A stretch of 50,471 bases of DNA from a virus. The notes beneath the pieces were generated by a model, which was given only the letters and a program-made list of their open reading frames with translations, was not told the DNA's origin and did no database searches. Positions 7,775-15,927 of this stretch are shown here, piece by piece; within the stretch, counting starts at the first letter, position 1, and every line of letters begins with the position of its first letter. The position numbers were made by a program, and so were the translations under genes. Location of the stretch: IMG/VR virus record IMGVR_UViG_3300006737_000046, positions 1 to 50,471 of that record, one strand, 5' to 3'.

Positions 7775-8122
7775 TTATTTTTTGCTAGTGCCAGTGTACA
7801 ATCCAAACCATGCCGCACCTGCTCCAACCACAACACTGATAAGTCCTGATTGTTCCATACTTGGATCTGGTAGTCCCATATACCATATTACAGTTTTGTA
7901 TAACAGAATAATGTACACAGTCAAAAATAATCTTGGAAAAATACGCCATGCGTCAACAGCCTTGGCCATGTGTATAATCCTTGCATATGGATTAGGGCCT
8001 AGATCTTTAACACTTGTGTCTACTTCTAAATCCAGTTTAACTTTTTTTGTTGTGCCTTGCTCACTAGCTGGTACTACAACTTCTGCGTCTGGTTTAGGTG
8101 CTGTTGGTTCTTCGTATGCCAT
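7775..8122 (-). CDS. Small membrane protein, probable late gene
   Basis: A 115-residue protein with a charged, Pro/Val-rich N-terminal half and two hydrophobic segments (about residues 58-82, LFLTVYIILLYKTVIWYMG, and 92-110, SVVVGAGAAWFGLYTG). It lies next to the lysis region and has a late-type TAAATA box six bases before the ATG. It could be a holin-like or virion-associated membrane protein; nothing decides between these. The ATG overlaps the stop codon of the upstream oxygenase-like gene. Confidence 0.65.
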   Translation of the reverse strand: MAYEEPTAPKPDAEVVVPASEQGTTKKVKLDLEVDTSVKDLGPNPYARIIHMAKAVDAWRIFPRLFLTVYIILLYKTVIWYMGLPDPSMEQSGLISVVVGAGAAWFGLYTGTSKK

Positions 8123-8658
8123 TATAGATATTTAGTTGGGACGATGTTATATGCTACTATATACCTGCGTACACCAAGTGCAGACGGCTCTACATAGTGT
8201 CTCAGGTAACTTGGAACTAGAATCATTTCACCATTCTTAGGCACATGTTTATAATCACAAGTTGGAAACACTAGTGCCCCAGATCCTTCAGGACAATCTA
8301 TAAAAGCAACGCCACTCCATAGGGCAGGATAATGATCGTGTTCTTTTGCATATTCATCGTCTGTGTATCTTGCACCCCATAAGGCGCCTATAGAAAATTG
8401 TCTTTTGTGATCTTTTTTCAACAGGGTGTAACTAGTGGCCAGTTCACATGCTTTGTACCCTATGTTTGCAAATGATGGATGTAAAGTCATATCCCATTTG
8501 GTCATGTGACATTTTAAATTAGTTTTTTTACTGTGAGGATCGACTTCGTTGTTAATAATGTCAATAATTTTTTGTTTTTGTAATTCGTAGTGCGGAATGT
8601 TTGACACAACTACATCAATGTCGTGATTGGTTTTGATGCCAATTGTGTCAAACTTCAT
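8122..8658 (-). CDS. Putative 2OG-Fe(II) oxygenase-like protein
   Basis: A 178-residue protein. The second half looks like a double-stranded beta-helix: EHDHYPALWSGVAFIDCPEG with candidate iron ligands His107/His109, then GALVFPT ... GEMILVPSYLRHYVEP with His154, and RRYIVAYNI with an Arg that could bind 2-oxoglutarate. This resembles the small prolyl-hydroxylase-like proteins common in cyanophages. The HxD motif is not canonical (H-D-H here), so catalytic activity is uncertain. It sits 8 bases after a small membrane gene in the lysis region and lacks a clear Shine-Dalgarno. Confidence 0.65.
   Translation of the reverse strand: MKFDTIGIKTNHDIDVVVSNIPHYELQKQKIIDIINNEVDPHSKKTNLKCHMTKWDMTLHPSFANIGYKACELATSYTLLKKDHKRQFSIGALWGARYTDDEYAKEHDHYPALWSGVAFIDCPEGSGALVFPTCDYKHVPKNGEMILVPSYLRHYVEPSALGVRRYIVAYNIVPTKYL
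8129..8134 (-). promoter_or_regulatory. Late-type promoter box TAAATA, 6 bases before ATG 8122
   Basis: Minus-strand ACTAAATATC followed by the ATG; the box to ATG distance is six bases. It lies in the end of the upstream coding region. Confidence 0.55.
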
Positions 8659-8666
8659 TTTGGGGG

Positions 8667-8828
8667 TTAGTCTTTTTTACAAATTTTCCATACAGAATAA
8701 GCTATACCTGCGTATGCAATTATCTTTGCCAATGGGCCAAATAAAATTATCAGCACACAAGCAATTAAGATACCAGCACCATCTAGTGTGCTTGATTCTT
8801 TCATTCTGTCTTTAATAAAATCCATCAT
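8667..8828 (-). CDS. Small single-span membrane protein (52-53 residues)
   Basis: A short gene missed by simple length cut-offs. It starts at ATG 8828 or, one codon later, ATG 8825 (MDFIKDRMKES) and ends at TAA 8667. Residues 17-45 are hydrophobic (GILIACVLIILFGPLA, then IIAYAGIAYSV), with a charged N-terminus and a KICKKD tail. It starts right after the stop of the 8830-9108 gene and after a GGAG-containing stretch. Size and topology suit a small holin or antiholin in this lysis neighbourhood, but that is an inference. Confidence 0.7.
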   Translation of the reverse strand: MMDFIKDRMKESSTLDGAGILIACVLIILFGPLAKIIAYAGIAYSVWKICKKD

Positions 8829-8829
8829 A

Positions 8830-9108
8830 TTATTTTTTCTCCAGTTTTTTTATTCGCTTTTCTAATTCATCGATTTTCTTTGTCACATAAGGATATTTCT
8901 TACGCCACGCATCAGTTGGTTGTTCTAGCCAAGTCCAACCCCAGCGTTCTACAAAATAATCTAGAATCATGTCGAATTTTGCATACAACCATAGTCCAAT
9001 TCTTGTGCTTTTAAAATAGGTTGAAAATGCAAGTCCAAACAAGGATCCTACTAATGCAGTATAGATCCATAATCTATCTGAAGCCATTCTTTCAATCATT
9101 TCCCACAT
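8830..9108 (-). CDS. Small membrane protein with basic coiled-coil tail
   Basis: A 92-residue protein with one transmembrane segment (about residues 13-32, LWIYTALVGSLFGLAFSTYF) and a Trp-rich middle, ending in a Lys-rich helix (DELEKRIKKLEKK). It has a good Shine-Dalgarno (TAGGAGA) before ATG 9108. The position downstream of lysozyme and spanin-like genes makes it a lysis-cassette or holin candidate. No family recognised. Confidence 0.65.
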   Translation of the reverse strand: MWEMIERMASDRLWIYTALVGSLFGLAFSTYFKSTRIGLWLYAKFDMILDYFVERWGWTWLEQPTDAWRKKYPYVTKKIDELEKRIKKLEKK

Positions 9109-9147
9109 AATTGTCTCCTATCAGTTGTACTGTTACTTATCTAAAAA

Positions 9148-9522
9148 TTATTTGGCTTGTTTAGGCTCGTAATAGTTTTTGTATTGTACTATTATTTGAT
9201 CTTGTGCAAGGATATGTTTTCTCAGATCAGCATAGTTAATTGATAATGCTTGGTAGCCTTTGTCTGTTAGTGCAAACAGCACAGGTTTTTTGCCTTCTGC
9301 TGTAAGTTTGTCAAAAATTTCTTTGTAATTGTTTTCATTAATCACAATCCATTCAACATCCATTGTTTCAATTGGTGCTGGAGATTGTAAATTCAAAGGT
9401 GTTTTGGCAACAGCTACTTTCACACTTTCAATTTGTTTGACTCCACCTGCACATGCTGTTAGAAATAAAAACAAACCTAGCAGTATTGCACACCAAATTA
9501 TTCTATCCCATTCACGTGTCAT
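9148..9522 (-). CDS. Small lipoprotein, candidate outer-membrane spanin
   Basis: A 124-residue protein with an N-terminal hydrophobic stretch ending in the lipobox LTAC (acylated Cys24), so it is probably anchored in the outer membrane. It overlaps the upstream inner-membrane coiled-coil gene by four bases (ATGA) and lies downstream of the lysozyme. An inner-membrane coiled-coil protein followed by a lipoprotein is the usual layout of a two-component spanin that fuses inner and outer membranes at lysis. It is longer than many o-spanins and is not Pro-rich, so the call is tentative. Confidence 0.65.
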   Translation of the reverse strand: MTREWDRIIWCAILLGLFLFLTACAGGVKQIESVKVAVAKTPLNLQSPAPIETMDVEWIVINENNYKEIFDKLTAEGKKPVLFALTDKGYQALSINYADLRKHILAQDQIIVQYKNYYEPKQAK

Positions 9523-10007
9523 TCTGCTGTCTCCTCTTCTTTGGCTGGTGCTTCGTATGTCATGCCTACTTCTGCCATTTTGTCTTTTACTAATTCACGA
9601 CATTGTCTATTGAAGAAGTCGTCTTGCACCACAGCAGAACCACTTGCAAGTTCCATACATCTGTTGACATGTCTTACTGCTCTGTTGATTGTTTTTTGTG
9701 TTGCTGTTGGGTCTTCCATGCCCCACAATGCAATATCATATTTGGCAAATTTACTTGCCAGTTCTTTGTTGTCTTTTTCTGCGTTTGCGAGAGCAGTTTC
9801 TAGTTGTGCTTTGGCCTTGTTGATTGCCTCAAAGTCTTCTTTCATTTGTTTGATCACAGCATCTTGTTCAGACTTAATATTTTCTAGTATGAGATTGTTT
9901 GCTTCTGATGTTGCAAGATCTGCCTGCAAACCTTTAACATATACAAATCCGCCACCAGCGGCAGAAAGTATTACAAGTATTATTGCAATTTTTAATCCGC
10001 CAAACAT
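9519..10007 (-). CDS. Inner-membrane coiled-coil protein, candidate i-spanin
   Basis: I place the start at ATG 10007 (MFGGLKIAIILVIL), which overlaps the lysozyme stop codon as TAATG; an upstream start would add 17 residues inside the lysozyme gene. The 162-residue product has one N-terminal transmembrane helix (residues 5-25) and a long Ala/Lys/Glu coiled coil (about 28-95) followed by a Cys-containing segment. This N-in, C-periplasmic topology fits an inner-membrane spanin subunit, paired with the lipoprotein encoded next. Family assignment rests on topology and position, not on a specific motif. Confidence 0.7.
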   Translation of the reverse strand: MFGGLKIAIILVILSAAGGGFVYVKGLQADLATSEANNLILENIKSEQDAVIKQMKEDFEAINKAKAQLETALANAEKDNKELASKFAKYDIALWGMEDPTATQKTINRAVRHVNRCMELASGSAVVQDDFFNRQCRELVKDKMAEVGMTYEAPAKEEETAE

Positions 10008-10516
10008 TAGATAAGTTTCAACGCCATCTGAGTGGTTTCTTCCACTCTGCGTGTCCATCCTCTACCAAATGTTGCAAATGTTGATAGTTGTTTGTAGTAG
10101 TCTAATCTTGTGTCTTGATATTTTTTGACAGCGTCTTGTATTGATGTTGATTTGAGATACTCATCTAGTTTTGCTAGTGTGTTAGGTCCTATTCCTCCAT
10201 CTGCTATTGTGCCTATTTGCGTCTGTAAATATTTTGCCGCTCTGCCTGGACCAGCATTTACTCCAAAATCAAACACACATAGATCAAGTCCACCTGGTAA
10301 TGAATCACCTTTGATCTTGTGCCAGTAATTTTTTTTATAGATAGGTGCAACATCTTCTACCAACAAATCTTTCATATCTTTTGTGCCGCCCCATTCTTCG
10401 TACACTCTCTTGGTTACTCCAAGATTAGTTTCACCACCTGGATCTTTAGGATGATTTACATATCCTCCTTCGTGGTGAAGTATTGCCTCCAAACATTTTT
10501 CGTAATTGGCTTGCAT
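10007..10516 (-). CDS. GH108-type endolysin (phage lysozyme)
   Basis: A 169-residue lysozyme of the glycoside hydrolase 108 family. The N-terminus carries the family motif HHEGGYVNHPKDPGGETNLG (residues 14-33), with Glu16 as the expected catalytic acid, and further along DGGIGPNTLAKL as in the peptidoglycan-binding C-terminal part. It cleaves peptidoglycan at lysis. No signal peptide is present, so it needs a holin to cross the inner membrane. The ATG overlaps the stop of the upstream gene (TAATG), and spanin-like genes follow. Confidence 0.92.
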   Translation of the reverse strand: MQANYEKCLEAILHHEGGYVNHPKDPGGETNLGVTKRVYEEWGGTKDMKDLLVEDVAPIYKKNYWHKIKGDSLPGGLDLCVFDFGVNAGPGRAAKYLQTQIGTIADGGIGPNTLAKLDEYLKSTSIQDAVKKYQDTRLDYYKQLSTFATFGRGWTRRVEETTQMALKLI

Positions 10517-11226
10517 TACAAGTCCTCCGCTTTGATTATGATGTTCTTGTCTTCTTTTGATATTTTGAAAAGATCATCTACTTTAACAATGTGCCATCCA
10601 CCACCCAACCAATTGTTGAGATATTGTGTTTGTGCTGTAGATGATTCGTCTATTCTGTATACGCCATTTTTTGTAGGTACATTTACTGCTTCTAAAACAA
10701 ATTTATGTTTGTTGTAAATTTTACTCATAGTTAAATTTTTACCTGCTCGTCTCACTGTGACTTTTGATTCTTTAAACAGTGTATTAATATCTTCATCTGT
10801 TGTGTCGTCAGTTAAAAATTTGTATTGCTCTGCACTGGTAGGAACAAGACTCAGTAAGTTTGCTTCGTTCAAACTATAAAATTCTTCATTTTTGTAAAAT
10901 CTAAATTTCCATGGCAATATACCTGTCACGTTTTCCATGTCACGCACTAGTTCCATAATATTATTTGGAAGGCTATCGTCTCTTTCAAGTTCTACAAAAA
11001 TATTGTACATTTTCTGTGTGTTTTTGGCCGCTGAAAAATCTGCATCTAACACATAGTCATGGCCAGACTCAACAAAACTAACAAGGTCAGCCGCTACATC
11101 TTTGTTGTCTGATTGAAACTGTATTACAGATACATCTTCGTCTCTGCCAAGTTTTGCTTGAAAGGCATCAATGACCACTTCTGGACTGACATGGTTGTAC
11201 ATTTCTAAATTCTTGATTGACTTCAT
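10516..11226 (-). CDS. Conserved phage protein, 236 residues
   Basis: A 236-residue protein with no motif I can name. Segments such as VELERDDSLPNNIMEL and GILPWKFRFYKNEEFYSL suggest a mixed alpha/beta fold. It is tightly coupled to both neighbours: its ATG overlaps the upstream stop and its stop overlaps the lysozyme ATG. Transcription most likely starts at the late-type box before 11708, so it is probably a late gene, either virion-associated or related to lysis. Function unknown. Confidence 0.7.
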   Translation of the reverse strand: MKSIKNLEMYNHVSPEVVIDAFQAKLGRDEDVSVIQFQSDNKDVAADLVSFVESGHDYVLDADFSAAKNTQKMYNIFVELERDDSLPNNIMELVRDMENVTGILPWKFRFYKNEEFYSLNEANLLSLVPTSAEQYKFLTDDTTDEDINTLFKESKVTVRRAGKNLTMSKIYNKHKFVLEAVNVPTKNGVYRIDESSTAQTQYLNNWLGGGWHIVKVDDLFKISKEDKNIIIKAEDL

Positions 11227-11708
11227 TACAATTCTACTTGGTCTTGTGGTGATTGAAAGTCATCAACTTGTGAACCTGACACAGTTTGTGTCATCTTAGT
11301 TTCTGCATTGAAGTCTTCTATCACTGTGTTTGGAATAGTGATTTTTACTAACCATACAGGCATTTCGTCTAGTTTACCTTTTCTTGTGCCAGGTCTATAA
11401 TCACTGTAACTTTTAATCTTTCTTGGAATCAATTTAATATCTTTTTTGTATGATACTTGCCCGCCCACATTGGTAATACGTTTGCCTGCATCTGGATCTG
11501 GCATTTCTTTCATGTCCCACATAAAAGTTGCAGTGGTGTCATATTTTGTTACCACAGGTCCTTCAACAAGTTCACCTTTACTCCAGTTTTGGTATGCGTA
11601 TATGTTGACATCATCTAAAACCTTTTCTAAATTAACAAGTGAACTAATCACATTGTCTGAAGCATAAATGTTTTTGATATTGCGTAAGATGTCTAGTGTA
11701 TCTATCAT
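11226..11708 (-). CDS. Conserved phage protein, 160 residues
   Basis: A 160-residue protein with a Trp/Lys-rich beta-structured centre (GKRITNVGGQVSYKKDIK, SDYRPGTRKGKLDEMP). I use ATG 11708 (MIDTLDILRN), which follows the palindromic late-type box GATAAATATC by a few bases; the reading frame upstream only offers a TTG overlapping that box. It heads the minus-strand late run through the lysozyme and spanin genes. I know of similar proteins in marine T4-like phages but no function. Confidence 0.7.
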   Translation of the reverse strand: MIDTLDILRNIKNIYASDNVISSLVNLEKVLDDVNIYAYQNWSKGELVEGPVVTKYDTTATFMWDMKEMPDPDAGKRITNVGGQVSYKKDIKLIPRKIKSYSDYRPGTRKGKLDEMPVWLVKITIPNTVIEDFNAETKMTQTVSGSQVDDFQSPQDQVEL

Positions 11709-11713
11709 AGTGA

Positions 11714-11719
11714 TATTTA
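11714..11719 (-). promoter_or_regulatory. Late-type promoter box TAAATA in palindrome GATAAATATC
   Basis: TAAATA on the minus strand, five bases before ATG 11708. The 10-base palindrome lies in the 15-base gap between two divergent genes (11708 leftward, 11724 rightward). Confidence 0.6.
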
Positions 11720-11723
11720 TCAA

Positions 11724-12824
11724 ATGTATCTTACAGCCGTAAACAAGCGAATAACTACTGAAACAATGGATCTTTACAGCACAGAATTACGTGATACTCC
11801 CTATTGGCAAACTCTAGAACCAGTCATACAGAGCGGAGCAATGGAATCAGCCATACGTGGCGAATATAGATATCCTTACAGAATAAACATATATCCTGGT
11901 ACAAGTTGTATGTTTTCTTGTCTGTTTTGTGGGCGAAATTACGATGCAGTAGTAAAAGGCAGTCAAAATATTTTCAGCCAGATAATACAGCAAGACGATG
12001 GCAAAGATTTAGATCGTATCAATATCAGCGGAGGACTAGAACCATTAACCAGTCCGTACATAAACCAAATCACAAAAGATTTGCACAATAAAGGATACAG
12101 GTCACGAATGATTACAAACGGATTCATGTTGAACGACAAGATTCTAAACAAAAATCCCTATATAAATTCACTGCATCATATCAGAGTATCACTGTATGGC
12201 TTGGATCATAACGAATATGTTGCCACAACAAAACATCAGAAAGGTTGGCAAGTGGTAAAAGATAACTTGACCAACTATAACAAACGATCAGACAGAACAA
12301 AATTATTCTTAAACTATGTATTGATTCCAGAAAACTTTGAAAAATTAGGACGTATAATAGATTATATCAAAGATATAGGTGGCATCGATAATTTGTCTCT
12401 CAGAGAAGATTTTACATTTCAGTATGAAATACAAGAACGCAACAAAGTGAAAGACGCTCTGCTTAAATTTGATGAAAGTGTTAAATCAATGGGTGTGACT
12501 GTTGATTATGGATATGCTTTACAAGATGCTATGAATGGCAAGGATAACAAATTGATGCAAGTAACACACAAAGAATTGACCACAAAACAATCGCCACAAA
12601 TAAAAATATGTGTTGACCCAAATGGACACATTTATTCACACATGGAGGCAGGATTTGTGGATCGTCCTGGGGCCGCAAGACATTCTTTGGGTAATGTCAG
12701 AGGCAGTTCAATAGAACAAGAGTTAAAAAAACAAGTAGAAGTTGAGCCACAAGATGGTGACACACAATACATGGATGCCTACAATCACTTAATGGCAAAA
12801 TTTATACATGACCAAACAACTTAA
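11724..12824 (+). CDS. Radical SAM protein with twitch/SPASM-like C-terminus
   Basis: A 366-residue radical SAM enzyme. The cluster motif is CMFSCLFC (C-x3-C-x2-C, about residues 59-66), followed by ISGGLEPL, a GGxEPL-type SAM-binding motif. The C-terminal KICVDPNGHIYSHMEAG resembles the start of a twitch or SPASM auxiliary domain, though only one Cys is visible there. Such enzymes modify peptides, sugars or tRNA by 5'-deoxyadenosyl radical chemistry. It is the first gene of a plus-strand block with a glycosyltransferase-like gene (17-base overlap) and PhoH. It is not QueE by its Cys motif context. Substrate unknown. Confidence 0.85.
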   Translation: MYLTAVNKRITTETMDLYSTELRDTPYWQTLEPVIQSGAMESAIRGEYRYPYRINIYPGTSCMFSCLFCGRNYDAVVKGSQNIFSQIIQQDDGKDLDRINISGGLEPLTSPYINQITKDLHNKGYRSRMITNGFMLNDKILNKNPYINSLHHIRVSLYGLDHNEYVATTKHQKGWQVVKDNLTNYNKRSDRTKLFLNYVLIPENFEKLGRIIDYIKDIGGIDNLSLREDFTFQYEIQERNKVKDALLKFDESVKSMGVTVDYGYALQDAMNGKDNKLMQVTHKELTTKQSPQIKICVDPNGHIYSHMEAGFVDRPGAARHSLGNVRGSSIEQELKKQVEVEPQDGDTQYMDAYNHLMAKFIHDQTT

Positions 12825-13752
12825 AATTATATGTTGCGGAACCAAAGATTTTCTAGATTACTATTCTGACGGACTTGCTGAAGATTGCAATAGATTTGGT
12901 TACGAGTTCGAAAAAATTGTAACTATCAGTGAACACACATACAGTTCAATAAATCACCAAATACAAAAAGATATGGTAGATTATATGACATGGAATAGTC
13001 ACGACAACGAACGTATATGTTTTTTAGATCCTGAGTGCAGAATAGTCAAACCTATTCCCGAAAGTTGGATTGAGTCCAAGGAGCCACATGTATTTTATAA
13101 AGTTGAACATGGCCAACAAGAAATATCAAGATATGTATATGGAGCCACACTGCCGACAAATATAATAATGCAACCAATATTTGTGTCACGACATGATTTA
13201 GTTTGGATGCAATGGTGGTTGGATGCTTCTATATCTTTAAGCGACTTAAAACACGAACAATATGTTCCACAAGAATTACTAATACAACAATCACTTAATT
13301 TTAATAAGGTAAAGTACACCAGTGGAGTTGTAACTTATAATCGAGGTTACACAGGCAAACATGAAGTTGTCGCTGGCAGTTGGAAGCATCAAGATACAAT
13401 TATACAACACCCAAGAATACATGCTACTTTGGATCAAAGAATATTGCCATGCAATCCGGAAAGAAGAGATAATAAAATTTTGTCCGAAAGAGATTTACAC
13501 AACCATTACGAACATTGTCCGTATGAAACAATACAGCAAATTGATCAGTTAATGGGTAAGGAAAAATTAGATGAATGGCCTGCAGAAACACAACTGAAAG
13601 ATGGTTGGCACTGCATTGATAAATGGGAATTTAAGCCACGTACAGGACAAGTTAAACATAAAGATTACGCCATGATAAAATATCATCACAGCATCATAAG
13701 AAAATTAGATATCGGCGTCAAAACTCCTGCTGTGTATCATTTCACTAATTAA
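12808..13752 (+). CDS. Putative glycosyltransferase-like protein
   Basis: A 314-residue protein without a clear motif match. The N-terminus (LKIICCGTKDFLDYY) and the ICFLDPECRIVKP segment, with an acidic DxE near residues 74-76, are reminiscent of GT-A-type glycosyltransferases in which a DxD-like motif binds the metal and nucleotide sugar. It overlaps the radical SAM gene by 17 bases, so the two are likely to act together, for example on a surface glycan or on DNA or protein. The family call is weak; it may equally be an uncharacterised enzyme. Confidence 0.5.
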   Translation: MTKQLKIICCGTKDFLDYYSDGLAEDCNRFGYEFEKIVTISEHTYSSINHQIQKDMVDYMTWNSHDNERICFLDPECRIVKPIPESWIESKEPHVFYKVEHGQQEISRYVYGATLPTNIIMQPIFVSRHDLVWMQWWLDASISLSDLKHEQYVPQELLIQQSLNFNKVKYTSGVVTYNRGYTGKHEVVAGSWKHQDTIIQHPRIHATLDQRILPCNPERRDNKILSERDLHNHYEHCPYETIQQIDQLMGKEKLDEWPAETQLKDGWHCIDKWEFKPRTGQVKHKDYAMIKYHHSIIRKLDIGVKTPAVYHFTN

Positions 13753-13843
13753 CACTGCACTTTACAAAGTTATTAGGACGTTAAGTATTTTTGTGCGTTC
13801 AGCAAAACTTAAACTCAAACAAAATTTTAAACGGAGAACATCT

Positions 13844-14524
13844 ATGAAACATAAGACTGTCCTATCCTTCAATGAACTAAGAGACGAATACATCAACGAA
13901 ATCAGACCACGCACCGCAAACCAGAAAAAATACTGGGAAATGCTGGCTGATGATTCTAAGTCAATCGTGATTGCTCATGGCCCTGCAGGCTGTGGCAAAA
14001 CCCTGTTGGCTACCCAGAATGGTATTGATCTAATGAAATTACAAAAGATTAACAAGATTGTGATTACACGTCCGGTGGTAGGTGCAGATGAAGATATTGG
14101 TTTTTTGCCAGGTACTTTAAACAAAAAGATGGAACCGTGGACTCGACCGTTGTATGATATCTTCCATAAAAATTACACCGTTAATCGCGTTAAGAGGATG
14201 GTAAATGAAGAACAAATCGAAGTAGCACCCTTGGCATTCATGCGAGGAAGAACCTTTGAAAATTGCTATATTATAGCGGACGAAATGCAGAATACAACTG
14301 TCAATCAATTCAAGATGCTTCTTACTAGAATAGGTGAAGGATCTAAATTGGTTATTACCGGTGACTTGGGCCAAACTGACAGAGGCAAAGAAAATGGCAT
14401 GAAAGACTTTTTAACAAAATTAAAAGCAGTAGAGTCTAGATATATTTTTGATGTGCAACTGTATGGTGAAGATATCCAAAGACATCATGCAGTCACAGAA
14501 GCTTTGTCAATTTATGGAGAGTAA
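13844..14524 (+). CDS. phoH: PhoH-like ATPase
   Basis: A 226-residue PhoH-family P-loop protein. Walker A is GPAGCGKT (residues 46-53), Walker B is CYIIADEMQN (141-150), and the sensor region VITGDLGQTD is typical of PhoH. PhoH-like genes are among the most common auxiliary genes of marine phages; the role is probably RNA-related NTP hydrolysis, though it is often tied to phosphate stress. I start at ATG 13844 because it has a good Shine-Dalgarno (CGGAGA); an upstream in-frame GTG at 13793 has none. The gene ends one base before the converging clamp-loader gene. Confidence 0.92.
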   Translation: MKHKTVLSFNELRDEYINEIRPRTANQKKYWEMLADDSKSIVIAHGPAGCGKTLLATQNGIDLMKLQKINKIVITRPVVGADEDIGFLPGTLNKKMEPWTRPLYDIFHKNYTVNRVKRMVNEEQIEVAPLAFMRGRTFENCYIIADEMQNTTVNQFKMLLTRIGEGSKLVITGDLGQTDRGKENGMKDFLTKLKAVESRYIFDVQLYGEDIQRHHAVTEALSIYGE

Positions 14525-14525
14525 T

Positions 14526-15443
14526 TTATAGTCTTGCAAGTTTGATCAGTGTAGCAGACAAATTAATTTCAGCTTCTGCCACAAATGAATGATCTACTAA
14601 TCCTTGTTTGATTACTAGTATGGCTTCATCTTGCTGATCTTCTGAGTTACCAAATATCTCAACATTGTCATACATCCATTTGTAGATGTCTTCCATTTCT
14701 TCTGGACGTGCTTGTGAACACAACAGTTTCCTTGCTTCTGTGATTTTGCCTGCTTTGAACAAGTCCACCATTTCTATTCTGTAATCTTGTGTGCCAGTGT
14801 CTGCTGTGTTGGGTGCTTGTAGTTGTCCCTCTGAAGAATTCATTTGCACTGTGTTGATACATTTACGCAAATCAGGATATGTTGCTTTCACATAGGTGTC
14901 TAGGATATCCAAGTTAGGTTCTACGCCTTCAGCAATCAATATCTCTGCCACTCTTGCTGTGAATTCTGTTTTGTCTACTTTCTCAATATGAAACCCTTGG
15001 CATCTTGAATGCAGTGCAGGAATGACTCTGTTGGGATAATTGCAAGTCAAAATAAATCTTGCAGACTGATGATACATTTCCATCACACCACGCAAGGCCG
15101 CTTGACCATTGGGTGAAATATAATCTGCTTCATCCAACAACACAACTTTGAATTCACCAAAAGGCATTGTTTGTACAAAGTTTGTGATCTTGTCTCGAAT
15201 TACATCTACGGAGTTTTCACGTGATGCATTTATTTCAAGTATGTCTGTGCCGATAACATCTAAGGTGTTCAGCAGTATTTTGGCCAATGTAGTTTTACCA
15301 ACTCCTGGAGCACCTGAAAATAACAGATGTGGAATAGTCTTAGACTTTATCCATTGTTCAACCTGTGTTTTTTGATTTTGATCGCGGAACACATAACCTT
15401 CTAATGTGTTCGGCCTATACTTTTCTACCCAAAGTGTGTCCAT
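14526..15443 (-). CDS. 44: Sliding-clamp loader large subunit, gp44-like
   Basis: A 305-residue AAA+ clamp loader of the RFC/gp44 type. Walker A is GAPGVGKT (44-51), Walker B is LLDEADYIS (102-110) and the SRC arginine-finger motif is at 146-148. It opens and loads the sliding clamp on primer-template DNA for the T4-type replisome. It is led by a strong promoter (TTGCAA, 17 bases, TATAAT, six bases, ATG) and has no Shine-Dalgarno, so its mRNA is probably leaderless. The clamp (gp45) and small subunit (gp62) are not in this window. Confidence 0.93.
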   Translation of the reverse strand: MDTLWVEKYRPNTLEGYVFRDQNQKTQVEQWIKSKTIPHLLFSGAPGVGKTTLAKILLNTLDVIGTDILEINASRENSVDVIRDKITNFVQTMPFGEFKVVLLDEADYISPNGQAALRGVMEMYHQSARFILTCNYPNRVIPALHSRCQGFHIEKVDKTEFTARVAEILIAEGVEPNLDILDTYVKATYPDLRKCINTVQMNSSEGQLQAPNTADTGTQDYRIEMVDLFKAGKITEARKLLCSQARPEEMEDIYKWMYDNVEIFGNSEDQQDEAILVIKQGLVDHSFVAEAEINLSATLIKLARL

Positions 15444-15449
15444 AAAACT

Positions 15450-15478
15450 ATTATACTTGATTTGTTTTTAATTTGCAA
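15450..15478 (-). promoter_or_regulatory. Sigma70-type promoter of the clamp-loader gene
   Basis: TTGCAA (15473-15478), 17-base spacer, TATAAT (15450-15455), then six bases and ATG 15443 on the minus strand. Confidence 0.7.
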
Positions 15479-15482
15479 ATGA

Positions 15483-15890
15483 TTAATCATTACCTGGCAG
15501 GGCAGTCATTTGTTTTGCTCCACCTTGATTATGATAACCTGCATGTACTCTGTTGTGATCAGGCTCTTTGTCAGACACTAGCAAGATATCATGTTCGTCT
15601 ATCATTCTTACTTCTGTGTCATCTTCCAACTTAATATATCTTGTCCAACGTCCGTGTGCTATCAATACCCATTGTCCTACTTTGACATCTTCTTGATCTT
15701 TTCCGATAGCATAAACTTTGGCCCAACGTGGATGTACACCGTCTGCAGATCCGTCGTCATCTTGCAGTATGATTCCGCCTTTAGTTTTGGTCATACCAAA
15801 GTGCATGTCTGACACCAGCACACGTTTCTTCAATGGTGTGATTGTGCCTTTAATTTTATGAAATACTGATACTGATTCTCCAAATGCCAT
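15483..15890 (-). CDS. GroES-like co-chaperonin
   Basis: A 135-residue protein with the GroES barrel pattern: PLKKRVLVSDM near the start, GGIILQDDDG as the region of the mobile loop, VKVGQWVLIAHGRWTRYI and the closing DEHDILLVSD. It is longer than GroES (about 95 residues) because of a C-terminal tail. In T4 the equivalent gp31 replaces GroES to fold the capsid protein. Together with DnaJ, deformylase and ClpAP it forms a set of protein-quality genes. The start lies six bases after a TAATAT box with TTGACA upstream. Confidence 0.8.
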   Translation of the reverse strand: MAFGESVSVFHKIKGTITPLKKRVLVSDMHFGMTKTKGGIILQDDDGSADGVHPRWAKVYAIGKDQEDVKVGQWVLIAHGRWTRYIKLEDDTEVRMIDEHDILLVSDKEPDHNRVHAGYHNQGGAKQMTALPGND

Positions 15891-15896
15891 ATTATA

Positions 15897-15925
15897 ATAT
15901 TATGAAATTATAGACAGTGTGTCAA
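15897..15925 (-). promoter_or_regulatory. Sigma70-type promoter of the GroES-like gene
   Basis: TTGACA (15920-15925), 17-base spacer, TAATAT (15897-15902), six bases, ATG 15890. A second TATAAT directly abuts the ATG but has no suitable -35. The spacing class matches the other leaderless promoters. Confidence 0.55.
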
Positions 15926-15927
15926 GA

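Noticed and set aside
14524-14526. A terminator between convergent phoH and clamp-loader genes
   Set aside because: The two stop codons are almost adjacent and no hairpin is present, so transcripts may overlap.
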